A stretch of DNA of 64,000 bases, taken from NCBI RefSeq assembly GCF_010974945.1, contig NZ_JAAIVB010000079.1, positions 1 through 64,000 on the forward strand. Reading direction: 5' to 3'. Positions within the stretch are counted from its first letter, which is position 1; the number at the start of each line of letters is the position of its first letter. Positions 8,546 through 17,826 of the stretch are shown one piece after another. A program made the position numbers and the translations under genes. A model generated the notes under the pieces. That model was given only the letters and a program-made list of their open reading frames with translations. It did not search any database and was not told the origin of the DNA. Origin of the DNA: Noviherbaspirillum galbum. GTDB taxonomy: Bacteria; Pseudomonadota; Gammaproteobacteria; Burkholderiales; Burkholderiaceae_D.

Positions 8546-9304
8546 ATGTCTCGTCCCGAGTCTTCCGTGAACGCGGGGAGGTTGCAGCGCTGGCGTCGGC
8601 GGCGCATCGAGTCCGCCCCGAAGCTTGCCATCAAGGCAATCGTTTCATGGCCAATGCGCGTCGCGCAGTGTCTCGCTTTTGTTGCAATCGGCGCGGGGCT
8701 GATGTGGTTTTATGACTTTGCTCATGGCATGTCCGGCGGACAGACGCATAATTCCAAAGAGCAATTGGCGGCGTACGAGGGGCAGATCGGCAAGCTGACC
8801 GCAGAGCGGGACCGCTTCAACAGCACCGTGAATGCCGCTGAAAGCCAGCTCAACATGGAACGCGCCGCGCAGCGGCAACTGGCCGCCCAAGTGAAGCAAC
8901 TCGAGGCGGACAACATGCGGCTGAAGGAGGACCTGGCTTTCTTTGAAAGCCTTCTTCCGAATGCCGCCGGCGCGCAAGGCATCGCGATCCGTCGCTTGAA
9001 GATCGATCCGGTTGCGCCAAACCAGTTGCGTTATCGCTTGTTGATCATGCAAGGCGGAAAAGGCGACCAGGATTTCAAGGGCAATCTGCAATTGACCGTG
9101 ACTGCCTGGCAAGGGGGAAAGAGTTCATTGATCAATTTCCCTGACGCGACGGCGGTAGAGCAGGAGAAATTCAAGCTGAATTTCCGTCATTACCAGCGCG
9201 TGGAAGGCGTGCTGAGGCTGCCGGAAGGCACGAGCGTCAAGGCCGTTCAAGCCAGGGTCCTCGACAAAGGGCAGTTGAAGGCGCAGCAATCCGCGAATTT
9301 GTAA
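8546..9304 (+). CDS. Membrane-anchored coiled-coil protein (DUF6776-like)
   Basis: A 252-residue protein with a basic N-terminus (RLQRWRRRR), one membrane helix at about residues 37-58 and a predicted coiled coil at about 71-130 (heptad-rich, ending KQLEADNMRLKEDLAFFESLL). A mixed alpha/beta C-terminal domain of about 110 residues follows. The topology suggests a cytoplasmic tail of about 35 residues and a periplasmic coiled coil plus C-terminal domain. I believe it is the DUF6776 family, which is always found beside bactofilin in this order, but no function is known. Twelve bases separate it from argC and eleven from the bactofilin. A shape-related role with bactofilin is inference. Confidence 0.75.
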   Translation: MSRPESSVNAGRLQRWRRRRIESAPKLAIKAIVSWPMRVAQCLAFVAIGAGLMWFYDFAHGMSGGQTHNSKEQLAAYEGQIGKLTAERDRFNSTVNAAESQLNMERAAQRQLAAQVKQLEADNMRLKEDLAFFESLLPNAAGAQGIAIRRLKIDPVAPNQLRYRLLIMQGGKGDQDFKGNLQLTVTAWQGGKSSLINFPDATAVEQEKFKLNFRHYQRVEGVLRLPEGTSVKAVQARVLDKGQLKAQQSANL

Positions 9305-9315
9305 GGGAGCACATC

Positions 9316-9705
9316 ATGCTAGGCCGCAAGAACAAAGGAACGATTGACAGTCTTATCGGCATTTCCACGAGCATCGTCGGCGACGTGCATTTCAAGGGCG
9401 GCCTGCGGCTCGACGGGAGCATCAAGGGAAACGTCATCGCCGATCCGGAGGAGCCCAGCATGCTGGTCATTTCCGAACACGCCAGGATCGAAGGCGAGGT
9501 GCGCGTTGCCCATCTCGTGGTCAATGGCGAAATCATCGGCCCGGTACATTCTTCCGAGCTCCTTGAATTACAGCCGAAAGCACGCATAACTGGAGATGTG
9601 TACTACAAGGCGCTGGAAATGCATGGCGGCGCCCTCGTGTCGGGAAAACTGACGCACGACCAGATTGGCGAGCCGGTGCTGAAACTTGCCATGTCGGGTG
9701 GCTGA
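9316..9705 (+). CDS. Bactofilin (polymer-forming cytoskeletal protein)
   Basis: A 129-residue protein with the bactofilin beta-helix core: IDSLIGISTSIVGDVHFKGG, then repeating G.(I/V).G.(I/V) turns (LDGSIKGNVIADPE, RIEGEVRVAHLVVNGEIIGPV, ARITGDVYYKALEMHGGALVSGKL). Bactofilins polymerise without nucleotide into membrane-associated filaments and recruit peptidoglycan enzymes. The next divergent block encodes AnmK and an M23 peptidase, which supports an envelope role. Start ATG at 9316, with GGGAG upstream. Confidence 0.92.
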   Translation: MLGRKNKGTIDSLIGISTSIVGDVHFKGGLRLDGSIKGNVIADPEEPSMLVISEHARIEGEVRVAHLVVNGEIIGPVHSSELLELQPKARITGDVYYKALEMHGGALVSGKLTHDQIGEPVLKLAMSGG

Positions 9706-9787
9706 TTCCCGACAGTGACGATTCCGGAACACGGCATCTCGTCTAAACGTATATAATCGATGCATGTTTGCTTTGCAGGAGCCCTGA

Positions 9788-10138
9788 ATGAACGCCGTCA
9801 CCGAAATGCCCGCGCCGATCGTCTTCACCGACAGTGCAGCGGATAAAGTTGCGCAATTGATTGCTGAAGAAGGCAATCCCGACCTGAAACTTCGTGTTTT
9901 CGTCCAGGGCGGCGGTTGCTCCGGATTCCAGTACGGTTTTACCTTCGATGAAATCGTCAACGAAGACGACACCACCATGACCAAGAATGGTGTCCAGCTG
10001 CTGATCGACTCCATGAGCTACCAGTACCTGGTTGGCGCGGAAATCGATTACAAGGATGATCTGGAAGGCGCGCAATTCGTCATCAAGAACCCGAACGCCA
10101 CCACCACGTGCGGCTGCGGTTCTTCCTTCTCCGCCTGA
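9788..10138 (+). CDS. erpA: Iron-sulfur cluster insertion protein ErpA
   Basis: An A-type Fe-S carrier of 116 residues that delivers clusters to apoproteins such as the IspG/IspH isoprenoid enzymes. The three ligand cysteines are Cys44 ([11 protein letters not shown]), Cys108 and Cys110 ([10 protein letters not shown]). TATAAT at 9752-9757 gives it a probable promoter of its own even though it follows the bactofilin gene by only 82 bases. A strong terminator follows. Its essential client pathway is represented in this window by ispA and dxs. Confidence 0.96.
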   Translation: MNAVTEMPAPIVFTDSAADKVAQLIAEEGNPDLKLRVFVQGGGCSGFQYGFTFDEIVNEDDTTMTKNGVQLLIDSMSYQYLVGAEIDYKDDLEGAQFVIKNPNATTTCGCGSSFSA

Positions 10139-10158
10139 TTCTTCCAATCACGCGCTAC

Positions 10159-10188
10159 AAAACGCAGGTTCCGACCTGCGTTTTTTTT
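10159..10188. terminator. Bidirectional terminator between erpA and anmK
   Basis: AAAACGCAGGT (10159-10169), loop TCCG, ACCTGCGTTTT (10174-10184), continuing into eight Ts from 10181. It sits between convergent genes and can serve both. Confidence 0.93.
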
Positions 10189-10220
10189 CGTCCCGGGTTT
10201 TGTATCCGGGACAACGGCGA

Positions 10221-11336
10221 TCACGCAGGATACAAGGCGCCCAAGACACGCGCGCCGGCCGCGCCGGTGACGGAAGCCAGGTTGCCGGGCAAGCGGTTCA
10301 CCTGCCGGTAGGCCAGCCAGGCGAAGGCAAGCCCTTCTACATGATTGGGTGATACGCCCAGCGCGTCGGTAGACTGCACCGTGGCCGTTTGTCCGCATTC
10401 ATGCAACCGCTGTTGAAGTCGCTGCATCAGGTGAGTGTTGCAGGCACCGCCGCCGCAGACGAACACGCGTTTCGCCGAAGCCGCATGATGGGCGATGTCC
10501 CGCGCAAGAGTCAGGGCGGTGAACGCCGCCAGCGTCGCCTGCACATCTTCCGGCCGCGCCGCGGACAAGCCGGCCAGGCGCGCATCCAGCCATTCGAGGT
10601 GAAAAAGATCGCGCCCGGTGCTTTTCGGCGGCGGCAAGCCAAGGTAGGGTTCCTCGCACAGGCGCTGCAGCAGGGCCGGGATTTCCTGGCCGCTCGCCGC
10701 CCATGCGCCTGCCGCGTCATACGCATTGCCAAGGTGCCGCGCAATCCAGCCATCCATGAGCAGGTTGCCGGGGCCGGTGTCGAAACCCGTCACCGGTCCC
10801 TTGGGATCGAGCACGCTGATATTGCTGATGCCGCCTATGTTGGCGACGACCCGGCATTCGCCGGGATCGCTGAATACGGCCTGATGGAAGGCTGGCACCA
10901 AGGGTGCGCCCTGGCCGCCGCCTGCTATGTCGCGGCTTCGAAAATCGGCCACCACATCGATTCCTGCCAGCTCGGCGAGCAGGGCCGGATTGCCGGTCTG
11001 CCGGGTGTAGCCGAGTTCGGGGCGGTGCCGGATGGTTTGCCCATGCGCGCCGATCGCGCGGATATCCGCCGCTGTCCTGCCGGTGCTGACTAGCAGGTCG
11101 CCAACGCATTGCGCATAACGGAGCGCCAGGGCGTTGGCGGCAAGCGCTTCGCGATGGATTTCATTTTCGCCCGGCTGCTGCAGGGCCATCAGGTCCGCGC
11201 GCAAGCCGTCGGAAAACGGCAGGTAGGCGGCGCCAAGCGTCCGGATGTCGCCGGCGTCGATGTGCGCAAGCACGCCATCCACGCCGTCCAGGCTGGTGCC
11301 GGACATCAGTCCGATGAAGAGAGAGGAAGCAGACAT
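10221..11336 (-). CDS. anmK: Anhydro-N-acetylmuramic acid kinase
   Basis: A 371-residue cytoplasmic kinase that hydrolyses and phosphorylates 1,6-anhydro-MurNAc to MurNAc-6-phosphate during peptidoglycan recycling. The N-terminal nucleotide-binding [18 protein letters not shown], the central [13 protein letters not shown], the catalytic-type NIGGISNI and the [13 protein letters not shown] motif are all present. The neighbouring gene on the same strand encodes an M23 endopeptidase, so the pair covers wall cleavage and fragment recovery. The gap to that gene is about 115 bases, so co-transcription is likely but not certain. Confidence 0.95.
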   Translation of the reverse strand: MSASSLFIGLMSGTSLDGVDGVLAHIDAGDIRTLGAAYLPFSDGLRADLMALQQPGENEIHREALAANALALRYAQCVGDLLVSTGRTAADIRAIGAHGQTIRHRPELGYTRQTGNPALLAELAGIDVVADFRSRDIAGGGQGAPLVPAFHQAVFSDPGECRVVANIGGISNISVLDPKGPVTGFDTGPGNLLMDGWIARHLGNAYDAAGAWAASGQEIPALLQRLCEEPYLGLPPPKSTGRDLFHLEWLDARLAGLSAARPEDVQATLAAFTALTLARDIAHHAASAKRVFVCGGGACNTHLMQRLQQRLHECGQTATVQSTDALGVSPNHVEGLAFAWLAYRQVNRLPGNLASVTGAAGARVLGALYPA

Positions 11337-11452
11337 GAAAAAACCGTTGGGGCGAGGTCTGAAATTCTACCTGCGCCCGAACGGTTCGTCGCGCGCCAGC
11401 CGAGGCTGGCGGCGTGGAAGCGACACTTCGGCCGCCCCGCCGGAAAGAAGGC

Positions 11453-12820
11453 TCAGCGGGAAGCCAGCTTGATATTGTTGTCGCGCGCGTTCAGCAAGGC
11501 AAAGCGATGCTTCATGTCGCCGGCCACCTTGCGGAAGCGGTCCAGGTCCGCGCCCGCGAGCGGTTGCTGGTTGGGGACGGAAATGGCCATGGGATCATGG
11601 GGCTGGTTGTTGACACGGAATTCGTAGTGTAGGTGCGGGCCGGTGGACCAACCCGTCATGCCGACGTAGCCGATCAGGTCGCCCTGGTTCACCTTGCTGC
11701 CCTTGCGCACGGTATTGGCAAACCGGCTCATGTGCGCATATACCGTCGAATAATTGTTCCAGTGCTTGATGATGACGACGTTGCCGTAACCATTCTGTCC
11801 GCCGACGAAGTCGACCACGCCGTCGCCCGCCGCCCGGATCGGCGTGCCGATCGGCGCCGCGAAATCGACGCCCTGATGCTGTTTCCACTGGCCGGAGATG
11901 GGATGCATGCGCATCGAGAAGCCGGAAGAGATACGGGAGAATTCCAGGGGCGATTTCAGGAACGCCTTCTTGAGGGACTTGCCATCCAGGCTGTAGTAGC
12001 CGCCGCCCTGCTTCGTGCCCGGCTCGTCGAACCAGACGGACTGGTAGACGTTGTTGCCGTTGATGAATTCGCCGGCGAGCACCCGGCCGCCGCGCACGAA
12101 TTCGCCGTTCTGCCAGAAGGTTTCATAGACGACATTGAAACGGTCGCCGCGGCGCAGGTCGGACGCGAAGTCGATGTTCGTGGAGAACATGTCGACGATC
12201 TGCATCGCCACGCTGTCGGGAATCTGGGAGGCGTCGGTGGCGGCGAACAGGGAGGAACGGATTTCGCCGGAATGCATCTCAATGCGACGCTCCAGCTTGG
12301 CCGCGCCTTCGCTGGCGCTGAGCTGGTTGCCGTTGCGCGCCACCACGATGTTCTTGACGGGAGCGCCGGTGCTGTCGGCTACCGTGGCGAGCAGCCGCTG
12401 GAGCTTGCCGTCACGGCCGGTCTGCGCCTGGACGGCCCGGCCGGGCTTGAGCTGCATGACGTTGTTGGCGACGCGGTCGGACTTGATGAAGCTGGCCGCC
12501 TCGTCATCCCGCACGCCGAGACGGGAGAGCAGGGTGGCCAGGGAGTCGCCTGGCCGGACGCGTTCTTCGCGCAGGAAGGTTTGCTCATCGGCCTGGAGGG
12601 CGGCGACCTGTTCGGAGAGGCTGGGGATCTCCAGCTCGTGGACGATGGACTTGACCGGCAGGTCGGATGCGTCGGGCGCCATGGGCACCACGCCGGCCGC
12701 GCCGAAGGCGCAGATCGCCAGGAAAATTGCCGATGCCGCGATGATGCGCCGCTTGCGGGACGATCCGGCTGTCGTGTTGCTGCTCGAGCTCAGGCGAAGG
12801 TTTTTGTCTGTGGAGAGCAT
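11453..12820 (-). CDS. M23 family metallopeptidase (MepM-like murein endopeptidase)
   Basis: A 455-residue protein with a basic cytoplasmic tail (SRKRR), a membrane anchor at about residues 25-45 (IIAASAIFLAICAFGAAGV), a LysM-like/OapA region containing VRPGDSLATLLSRLGV, and a C-terminal LytM domain. The zinc ligands and catalytic histidines are visible in HQGVDFAAPIGTPI, VYAHMSRF and HLHYEFRVN, so it should be active, probably cleaving D-Ala-mDAP crosslinks in the periplasm. The start at 12820 (MLSTDKNLRL) was chosen because the open frame further upstream encodes an Arg/Pro-rich, unfamilial extension. It is transcribed towards anmK. Confidence 0.93.
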   Translation of the reverse strand: MLSTDKNLRLSSSSNTTAGSSRKRRIIAASAIFLAICAFGAAGVVPMAPDASDLPVKSIVHELEIPSLSEQVAALQADEQTFLREERVRPGDSLATLLSRLGVRDDEAASFIKSDRVANNVMQLKPGRAVQAQTGRDGKLQRLLATVADSTGAPVKNIVVARNGNQLSASEGAAKLERRIEMHSGEIRSSLFAATDASQIPDSVAMQIVDMFSTNIDFASDLRRGDRFNVVYETFWQNGEFVRGGRVLAGEFINGNNVYQSVWFDEPGTKQGGGYYSLDGKSLKKAFLKSPLEFSRISSGFSMRMHPISGQWKQHQGVDFAAPIGTPIRAAGDGVVDFVGGQNGYGNVVIIKHWNNYSTVYAHMSRFANTVRKGSKVNQGDLIGYVGMTGWSTGPHLHYEFRVNNQPHDPMAISVPNQQPLAGADLDRFRKVAGDMKHRFALLNARDNNIKLASR

Positions 12821-13160
12821 GCAATAAGTTAAAATCTGCTGTTTTTGCGGCACCGCTGCCGAAAGCGCAACCTCCGGGGAACGATTGCCGTTCGCGCGCC
12901 GGAAGCCTGTTTCGGCAACACCGGGAAGCTTGCCATGATGCGGCGGATTCGAGGCGAGGGGCCAGCCAGCAGACCGGCGCAAGCGGCATGGTGCGGGAAG
13001 CCTGGCCTCGTCCGCCTGCGCATGCCGTTCGCGCTGATGTGGAAGGTTGCTCGAAACTGCCTGCAAGCGCTTCACTTTCCAAGTTGCTGTCGTTTCTGCG
13101 CTGCAAGCTTGAAAAAATAAGCAGCGATTATACCAAAACGATGGTAGTCAAAAATCATTG
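12821..13160. other. Intergenic region between M23 peptidase and tyrS
   Basis: About 340 bases between divergent starts. No convincing coding frame was found. The tyrS-proximal end is AT-rich, with TTGAAA at 13109-13114 and TTATACC at 13128-13134, but their spacing is shorter than the sigma-70 optimum. No T-box was recognised, as expected for a proteobacterium. Confidence 0.4.
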
Positions 13161-14447
13161 ATGGACTTTAATTTTTCTCACGACATGGACCTCTCCCAGT
13201 CATTGCAAAACAACAATACGCCGCCGTCCGCAACGGCCTTGCCGCTGTCGGACGCGGTCCGGGAAGCGCTCGCCGTCGCGAAGCGCGGCGTCGATGAATT
13301 GCTCATCGAATCGGAATTCGCGCAAAAGCTGGCGCGCTCGGAAAAGACCGGAACGCCGCTGCGCATCAAGTTGGGGCTGGATCCGACGGCGCCCGACCTG
13401 CATCTCGGCCATACCGTCGTGCTCAACAAGATGCGGCAATTGCAAGATCTGGGCCACAACGTCATCTTTCTGATCGGCGACTTCACGTCCATGATCGGCG
13501 ATCCGTCCGGCCGCAACATTACCCGTCCGCCGCTCACCCGCGAGCAGATTGAGGAAAACGCGAAAACCTACTTCGCGCAGGCCAGCCTGGTGCTCGACCC
13601 GCAGCGCACCGAAATCCGCTACAACTCCGAGTGGTCCGACCCGCTGGGCGCGCGCGGCATGATCCAGCTGTCTGCAAAATATACCGTCGCGCGCATCCTC
13701 GAGCGTGAAGACTTTACAAAGCGCTTCAAGGCCGGCACGCCGATCTCGGTGCACGAACTGCTGTATCCGTTGATGCAGGGCTACGATTCCGTGGCGCTCA
13801 AGTCCGATCTTGAGCTTGGCGGCACCGATCAGAAATTCAACTTGCTGGTGGGACGCGAACTGCAGAAGGACTACGGCCAGGAACCGCAATGCATCCTGAC
13901 CATGCCGCTGCTGGAAGGCCTGGACGGCGTGGAAAAGATGTCCAAGTCCAAGAACAACTACGTCGGCATTACCGAGCCGCCCAACACCATGTTCGGCAAG
14001 CTGATGAGCATCTCCGACGTCATGATGTGGCGCTACTACGAGTTGCTGTCCTTCCGTTCCATGGCGGAAATCAATGGCTTCAAGCGCGAAGTGGAAGAGG
14101 GCCGCAATCCGCGCGACATCAAGGTTCTGCTGGCGCAGGAGATCGTTACCCGCTTCCATTCGGCAAGCGCGGCCGAGGAAGCGCTCGCCGACTTCAACAA
14201 CCGCGCACGGGGCGGCATTCCCGACGACATCCCCGAAGTCAGCCTGGGCGGTGCGCCTCTGGGCATCGGCCAGCTGCTCAAGCAGGCCAATCTGTGTCCG
14301 TCCACGTCCGAGGCGCTGCGCATGGTGGAGCAGGGCGGCGTGCGCATCGACGGCGCGGCGGTGAGCGACAAGGCGCTCAAGGTCGAGGCGGGCACCTTCG
14401 TGGTGCAGGTCGGCAAGCGCAAGTTCGCCCGCGTCACGCTGAGCTGA
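13161..14447 (+). CDS. tyrS: Tyrosyl-tRNA synthetase
   Basis: A class I synthetase of 428 residues that attaches tyrosine to tRNA-Tyr. The HIGH motif appears as DLHLGHT, the KMSKS motif as [13 protein letters not shown], and a C-terminal S4 RNA-binding domain as [14 protein letters not shown]. This is the long TyrZ-like class. The N-terminal 25 or so residues are Asn/Ser-rich, so the start is uncertain: ATG 13161 was chosen, but ATG 13185 (MDLSQSL) is possible. Its stop overlaps the dtd start by one base (TGATGA). Confidence 0.97.
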   Translation: MDFNFSHDMDLSQSLQNNNTPPSATALPLSDAVREALAVAKRGVDELLIESEFAQKLARSEKTGTPLRIKLGLDPTAPDLHLGHTVVLNKMRQLQDLGHNVIFLIGDFTSMIGDPSGRNITRPPLTREQIEENAKTYFAQASLVLDPQRTEIRYNSEWSDPLGARGMIQLSAKYTVARILEREDFTKRFKAGTPISVHELLYPLMQGYDSVALKSDLELGGTDQKFNLLVGRELQKDYGQEPQCILTMPLLEGLDGVEKMSKSKNNYVGITEPPNTMFGKLMSISDVMMWRYYELLSFRSMAEINGFKREVEEGRNPRDIKVLLAQEIVTRFHSASAAEEALADFNNRARGGIPDDIPEVSLGGAPLGIGQLLKQANLCPSTSEALRMVEQGGVRIDGAAVSDKALKVEAGTFVVQVGKRKFARVTLS

Positions 14448-14896
14448 TGATCAGCCTGCTGCAACGGGCCGCGCGCGCCGACGTCGTGGTCGATGGCGAA
14501 ACCGTGGGTGCCATCGGCGCCGGCCTGATGGTGCTGCTGTGCGCAGAGCGGGGCGATTCGGAAAAAGAAGCCGACGCCCTGCTGGGCAAGCTGCTGAGCT
14601 ACCGGGTGTTCGCCGACGACGCCGGCAAGATGAACCGCAGCGTGGCCGACGTGCAGGGCGGATTGCTGCTGGTTCCCCAGTTCACGCTGGCAGCCGACAC
14701 GCGCTCGGGCACGCGCCCGTCCTTTACCCCGGCCGCCGCGCCTGCGGACGGGCAGCGCCTCTTCGACTACTTCGTTGCGCAGGCCCGCCAGCGGCATGCG
14801 CGGGTAGAGACCGGGCGCTTCGGCGCGCACATGCAGGTCTCGCTGACCAACGACGGGCCGGTGACTTTCTGGCTGCAGGTCAAGCCGCCGGCCTGA
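14447..14896 (+). CDS. dtd: D-aminoacyl-tRNA deacylase
   Basis: A 149-residue cytoplasmic proofreading enzyme that hydrolyses D-aminoacyl-tRNAs. It starts [18 protein letters not shown] and carries the two active-site signatures: the [11 protein letters not shown] segment and, near the C-terminus, the cross-subunit Gly-cisPro motif in [11 protein letters not shown]. The start ATG overlaps the tyrS stop by one base, which indicates translational coupling. The link makes sense because TyrRS is the classic enzyme that mischarges D-tyrosine. Confidence 0.96.
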   Translation: MISLLQRAARADVVVDGETVGAIGAGLMVLLCAERGDSEKEADALLGKLLSYRVFADDAGKMNRSVADVQGGLLLVPQFTLAADTRSGTRPSFTPAAAPADGQRLFDYFVAQARQRHARVETGRFGAHMQVSLTNDGPVTFWLQVKPPA

Positions 14897-14960
14897 AGAT
14901 GCCGGACAATACCTCCTTGCGATTGATCTTGTCCAACCCCGCTCATCAGGAGAAACAACA

Positions 14961-15626
14961 ATGAAGCTCTGGAGTGATTCCTTCAAGGATGGCAGCGCGA
15001 TCCCCGGCGAGTTCGCCTTCTGCGTGATGGATCCCGTGTCGCACGTGGCGATGTCCTCGAACCGCAATCCGCACCTCGCGTGGAGCGACGTGCCGGCCGG
15101 CACGAAGTCCCTCGCCCTGGTCTGCCATGACTACGACGTGCCCTCGCGCGGCGATGACGTCAACCAGGAAGGCAAGGCGGTGCCCGCCGACCTGCCGCGC
15201 GTCGATTTCTTCCACTGGACCCTGGTCGACCTGCCGCCATCGCTGGCGCAGATCACTCCCGGGCAGTACAGCAACGGCATCACCGCGCGCGGCAAGGGCG
15301 GGCCGGACATCGGCGCTGGCGGCCCGGGGCGCCACGGCCTCAACGACTACACCGGCTGGTTCGCCGGCGACAAGGACATGTCCGGCAATTACTTCGGCTA
15401 CGACGGTCCCTGCCCGCCCTGGAATGATTCCATCGTGCATCACTATGTCTTCACGCTCTACGCGCTGGACGTGGACCGCCTGCCGGTCGACGGCCAGTTC
15501 ACAGGCCAGCAGGTGCGCGACGCCGTACGCGGCCACGTGCTGGCCGAGGCCGCCATCACCGGCACCTATACCCTGAACCCCAACGTCGTTGGCAACAGCG
15601 CATCGAAAACACAGGCTCCCGATTGA
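14961..15626 (+). CDS. YbhB/YbcL family Raf-kinase-inhibitor-like (PEBP) protein
   Basis: A 221-residue phosphatidylethanolamine-binding-protein homologue. It has the family's NPHLAWSDVPAGTKSLALVCHDYD ligand-site region, DFFHWTLVDLP and, later, HHYVFTLYALD. No signal peptide is seen, so it is cytoplasmic. The bacterial role is unknown; a small-molecule or phosphate-group ligand is likely from the fold. AGGAG lies about 9 bases before the ATG. Its last four bases overlap the next gene. Confidence 0.9.
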   Translation: MKLWSDSFKDGSAIPGEFAFCVMDPVSHVAMSSNRNPHLAWSDVPAGTKSLALVCHDYDVPSRGDDVNQEGKAVPADLPRVDFFHWTLVDLPPSLAQITPGQYSNGITARGKGGPDIGAGGPGRHGLNDYTGWFAGDKDMSGNYFGYDGPCPPWNDSIVHHYVFTLYALDVDRLPVDGQFTGQQVRDAVRGHVLAEAAITGTYTLNPNVVGNSASKTQAPD

Positions 15627-16291
15627 CTGAAATCCTCCTGATCCGCCACGGCGAAACCGCCTGGAACGCCATCCGCCGGCTGCAAGGCCACCTCGACATC
15701 CCCCTCAGCGAGGAAGGCCTGCGCCAGGCGGCGCTGCTGGGCCAGGTGCTGCGCGACGAACCGCTGGACGCCATCTTTTCCAGCGACCTGCACCGCGCCT
15801 ACCAGACCGCGCAGGCGGTGGCGTTGCCGCGCGGCATGCCGGTGCAGGTCGACCGTGGCCTGCGCGAGCGCTGCTACGGCGCCTTCGAAGGCATGCTGTA
15901 TGCCGACATCGGCGCGCGCTATCCCGAGGCCTATCGCGCCTGGCAGGCGCGGGAAATCGATTACCGTTTCCCGGAGGGCGTGCATGTCGCCGAGACCCTG
16001 CGCGAGTTTTCCGGGCGCACCGTCGATGCCATCGTGCGCATCGCGACGGCAAAGCCGTACCGGCGCATCGCCCTGGTGGCGCACGGCGGGGTGCTGGAAT
16101 GCGCCTACCGGGCGGCGCAGGGACTGGGTTTCGATCATGCCCGCGATTTCGACATCCTCAACGCCAGCATCAACCGCTTCGTGCTCGAGCAGGGCCGGCT
16201 GAAAATGGTGCAGTGGGGAGACATTGCCCACCTGGAAGCCGGGGAATCGCTGGCCCTGGACGAGATCGACCGCGCCGCGGCGGACCGCTGA
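15623..16291 (+). CDS. Histidine phosphatase family protein (phosphoglycerate-mutase-like)
   Basis: A 222-residue branch 1 histidine phosphatase. The phospho-acceptor histidine is in LIRHGETAWN (residues 6-15), the second catalytic histidine is in LVAHGGVLEC, and DAIFSSDLHRAYQTAQ contributes to the phosphate pocket. The start is a TTG whose bases overlap the stop of the PEBP gene (TTGA), so it is probably coupled. Members named GpmB are often misannotated mutases; phosphatase activity on an unidentified substrate is more likely. Confidence 0.9.
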   Translation: MTEILLIRHGETAWNAIRRLQGHLDIPLSEEGLRQAALLGQVLRDEPLDAIFSSDLHRAYQTAQAVALPRGMPVQVDRGLRERCYGAFEGMLYADIGARYPEAYRAWQAREIDYRFPEGVHVAETLREFSGRTVDAIVRIATAKPYRRIALVAHGGVLECAYRAAQGLGFDHARDFDILNASINRFVLEQGRLKMVQWGDIAHLEAGESLALDEIDRAAADR

Positions 16292-16385
16292 CCATCCCCT
16301 GGCCGGCCGCCGGCCGTTCCGGCGGCATCCCCATCCCGCGGCGAACCGGCTAAAATACCGGTTTGCCTTCAGCCAGCGTCCTGCC

Positions 16386-17402
16386 GTGCGAATCGGTCCC
16401 CATCTACTCCGCAACAATGTCTTCGTCGCTCCCATGGCGGGAGTGACGGACCGTCCTTTCCGCCAGCTCTGCAAGCAGCTCGGCGCCGGCTATGCCGTCT
16501 CCGAAATGGCGGCATCGGACCCGCGCCTCTGGGCCAGCGAAAAGACCTCGCGCCGCATCAACCACGACGGCGAGATGGAACCCAAGGCGGTGCAGATCGC
16601 CGGCGCCGACCCCGAGATCCTCGCCGGCTGCGCGAAGTTCAACGTCGACCGCGGCGCGCAGGTCATCGACATCAACATGGGCTGCCCCGCCAAGAAGGTC
16701 TGCAACAGCTGGTGCGGCTCGGCGCTGCTGCAGGACGAGCCGCTGGTGGCGCGCATCCTCGAGGCCGTGGTCGGCGCGGTCGACGTGCCGGTCACGCTGA
16801 AGTTCCGCACCGGCTGGGACCGCCAGCACAAGAACGCGCTCACCATCGCCCGCATGGCCGAAGCCAGCGGCATCGCGATGCTGACCCTGCACGGACGCAC
16901 CCGAGCCGACGGCTACAGCGGCGATGCCGAGTACGACACCATCGCCGCCGTCAAGGCGGCGGTCGGCATTCCCGTCGTGGCCAACGGCGACATCACCACG
17001 CCCGAGAAAGCCCGCTTCGTGCTCGACAGGACCGGCGCCGACGCCGTCATGATCGGCCGCGCCGCGCAGGGCCGTCCGTGGATCTTCCGCGAGATCGATC
17101 ATTACCTGCGCCACGGCACGCACCTGCCCGCGCCGATGGTGAGCGAGGTCCGCGTCCTGATGCGCGAACACCTGCAGGCCCACTATGCCTTCTACGGAGA
17201 ATTCATGGGCCTGCGCACCGCGCGCAAGCACATCGGCTGGTATGTGCGCGACCTCGCCGGCGGCGAGGATTTCCGCCAGCGCATGAACAAGCTCGAAAGC
17301 TGCGAGGCGCAGCTGGCGGCGGTCGACGCATTTTTCCAGGAGCAGGCAATGCTTGGCGAAAGGTTACAATACCGCCTTGCCGAAAACCGGCTCGCCGCCT
17401 GA
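16386..17402 (+). CDS. dusB: tRNA-dihydrouridine synthase B
   Basis: A 338-residue FMN TIM-barrel enzyme that reduces specific uridines of tRNA. It starts at a GTG giving VRIGPHLLRNNVFVAPMAGVTD; TAAAAT at 16351-16356 fits a -10 box for a short leader, which supports this start over further upstream in-frame codons. Family marks are MAGVTDRPFR, DINMGCPAKKV, the catalytic cysteine in KVCNSWCGSALL, TLHGRTRADGY and GADAVMIGRAAQGRPW. It forms the widely conserved dusB-fis pair with the next gene, 69 bases on. Confidence 0.95.
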   Translation: MRIGPHLLRNNVFVAPMAGVTDRPFRQLCKQLGAGYAVSEMAASDPRLWASEKTSRRINHDGEMEPKAVQIAGADPEILAGCAKFNVDRGAQVIDINMGCPAKKVCNSWCGSALLQDEPLVARILEAVVGAVDVPVTLKFRTGWDRQHKNALTIARMAEASGIAMLTLHGRTRADGYSGDAEYDTIAAVKAAVGIPVVANGDITTPEKARFVLDRTGADAVMIGRAAQGRPWIFREIDHYLRHGTHLPAPMVSEVRVLMREHLQAHYAFYGEFMGLRTARKHIGWYVRDLAGGEDFRQRMNKLESCEAQLAAVDAFFQEQAMLGERLQYRLAENRLAA

Positions 17403-17471
17403 ACGCCCAAGCGCAGGAAAGCACGCCGCCCCTCCCGGGATACCAAGACACCAAGCCACAAGACATACGCA

Positions 17472-17705
17472 ATGAGCAAAGACAATATCCAGGACGTCGT
17501 CAGGAAGAGCCTCGATAAGTACTTCCGTGATCTGGGCGAGCAGCAACCGTCGAACGTCTACGAGATGGTTGTCTTCACGGTCGAAAAACCTGTCCTCGAG
17601 GCAGTGATGGCGCGCGCCGACGGCAACCAGTCGCTGGCCGCGGAAATGCTGGGCATCAACCGAAACACCCTGCGCAAGAAGCTGCAGCAGCACGGCCTGC
17701 TGTGA
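17472..17705 (+). CDS. fis: DNA-binding protein Fis
   Basis: A 77-residue nucleoid-associated homodimer that bends DNA and regulates rRNA and many other promoters. The C-terminal helix-turn-helix is MARADGNQSLAAEMLG followed by INRNTLRKKLQQHGLL, almost identical to the NtrC-family C-terminus. It is shorter than E. coli Fis (98 residues) at the N-terminus, as is normal in betaproteobacteria. It is co-transcribed behind dusB, the arrangement known from enterics. Confidence 0.95.
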   Translation: MSKDNIQDVVRKSLDKYFRDLGEQQPSNVYEMVVFTVEKPVLEAVMARADGNQSLAAEMLGINRNTLRKKLQQHGLL

Positions 17706-17720
17706 GGCGCATGGCCCCGT

Positions 17721-17791
17721 CCCGCGGACGCGGGCGGGCGGCGCATGAGACATAACGCAAGTGGCGCCGGCCGTTTCCGCGGCCCGCGCCA
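17721..17791 (+). terminator. GC-rich hairpin pair after fis
   Basis: Two hairpins sit between fis and purH: CCCGCG-GA-CGCGGG (17721-17734), and a larger one pairing TGGCGC (17762-17767) with GCGCCA (17786-17791) and GGCCG (17769-17773) with CGGCC (17780-17784), with a C-C mismatch. Only a short T-run follows, so this may be a weak terminator of dusB-fis or an RNA structure in the purH leader. Confidence 0.4.
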
Positions 17792-17826
17792 TTTCCGTTA
17801 TCTTTCATCTCAGACGGTAATTCATC

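Noticed and set aside
12821-13075. N-terminal extension of the M23 peptidase by 85 residues
   Set aside because: It would put a Pro/Arg-rich, unfamilial stretch before the membrane anchor; the start at 12820 gives the usual short cytoplasmic tail.
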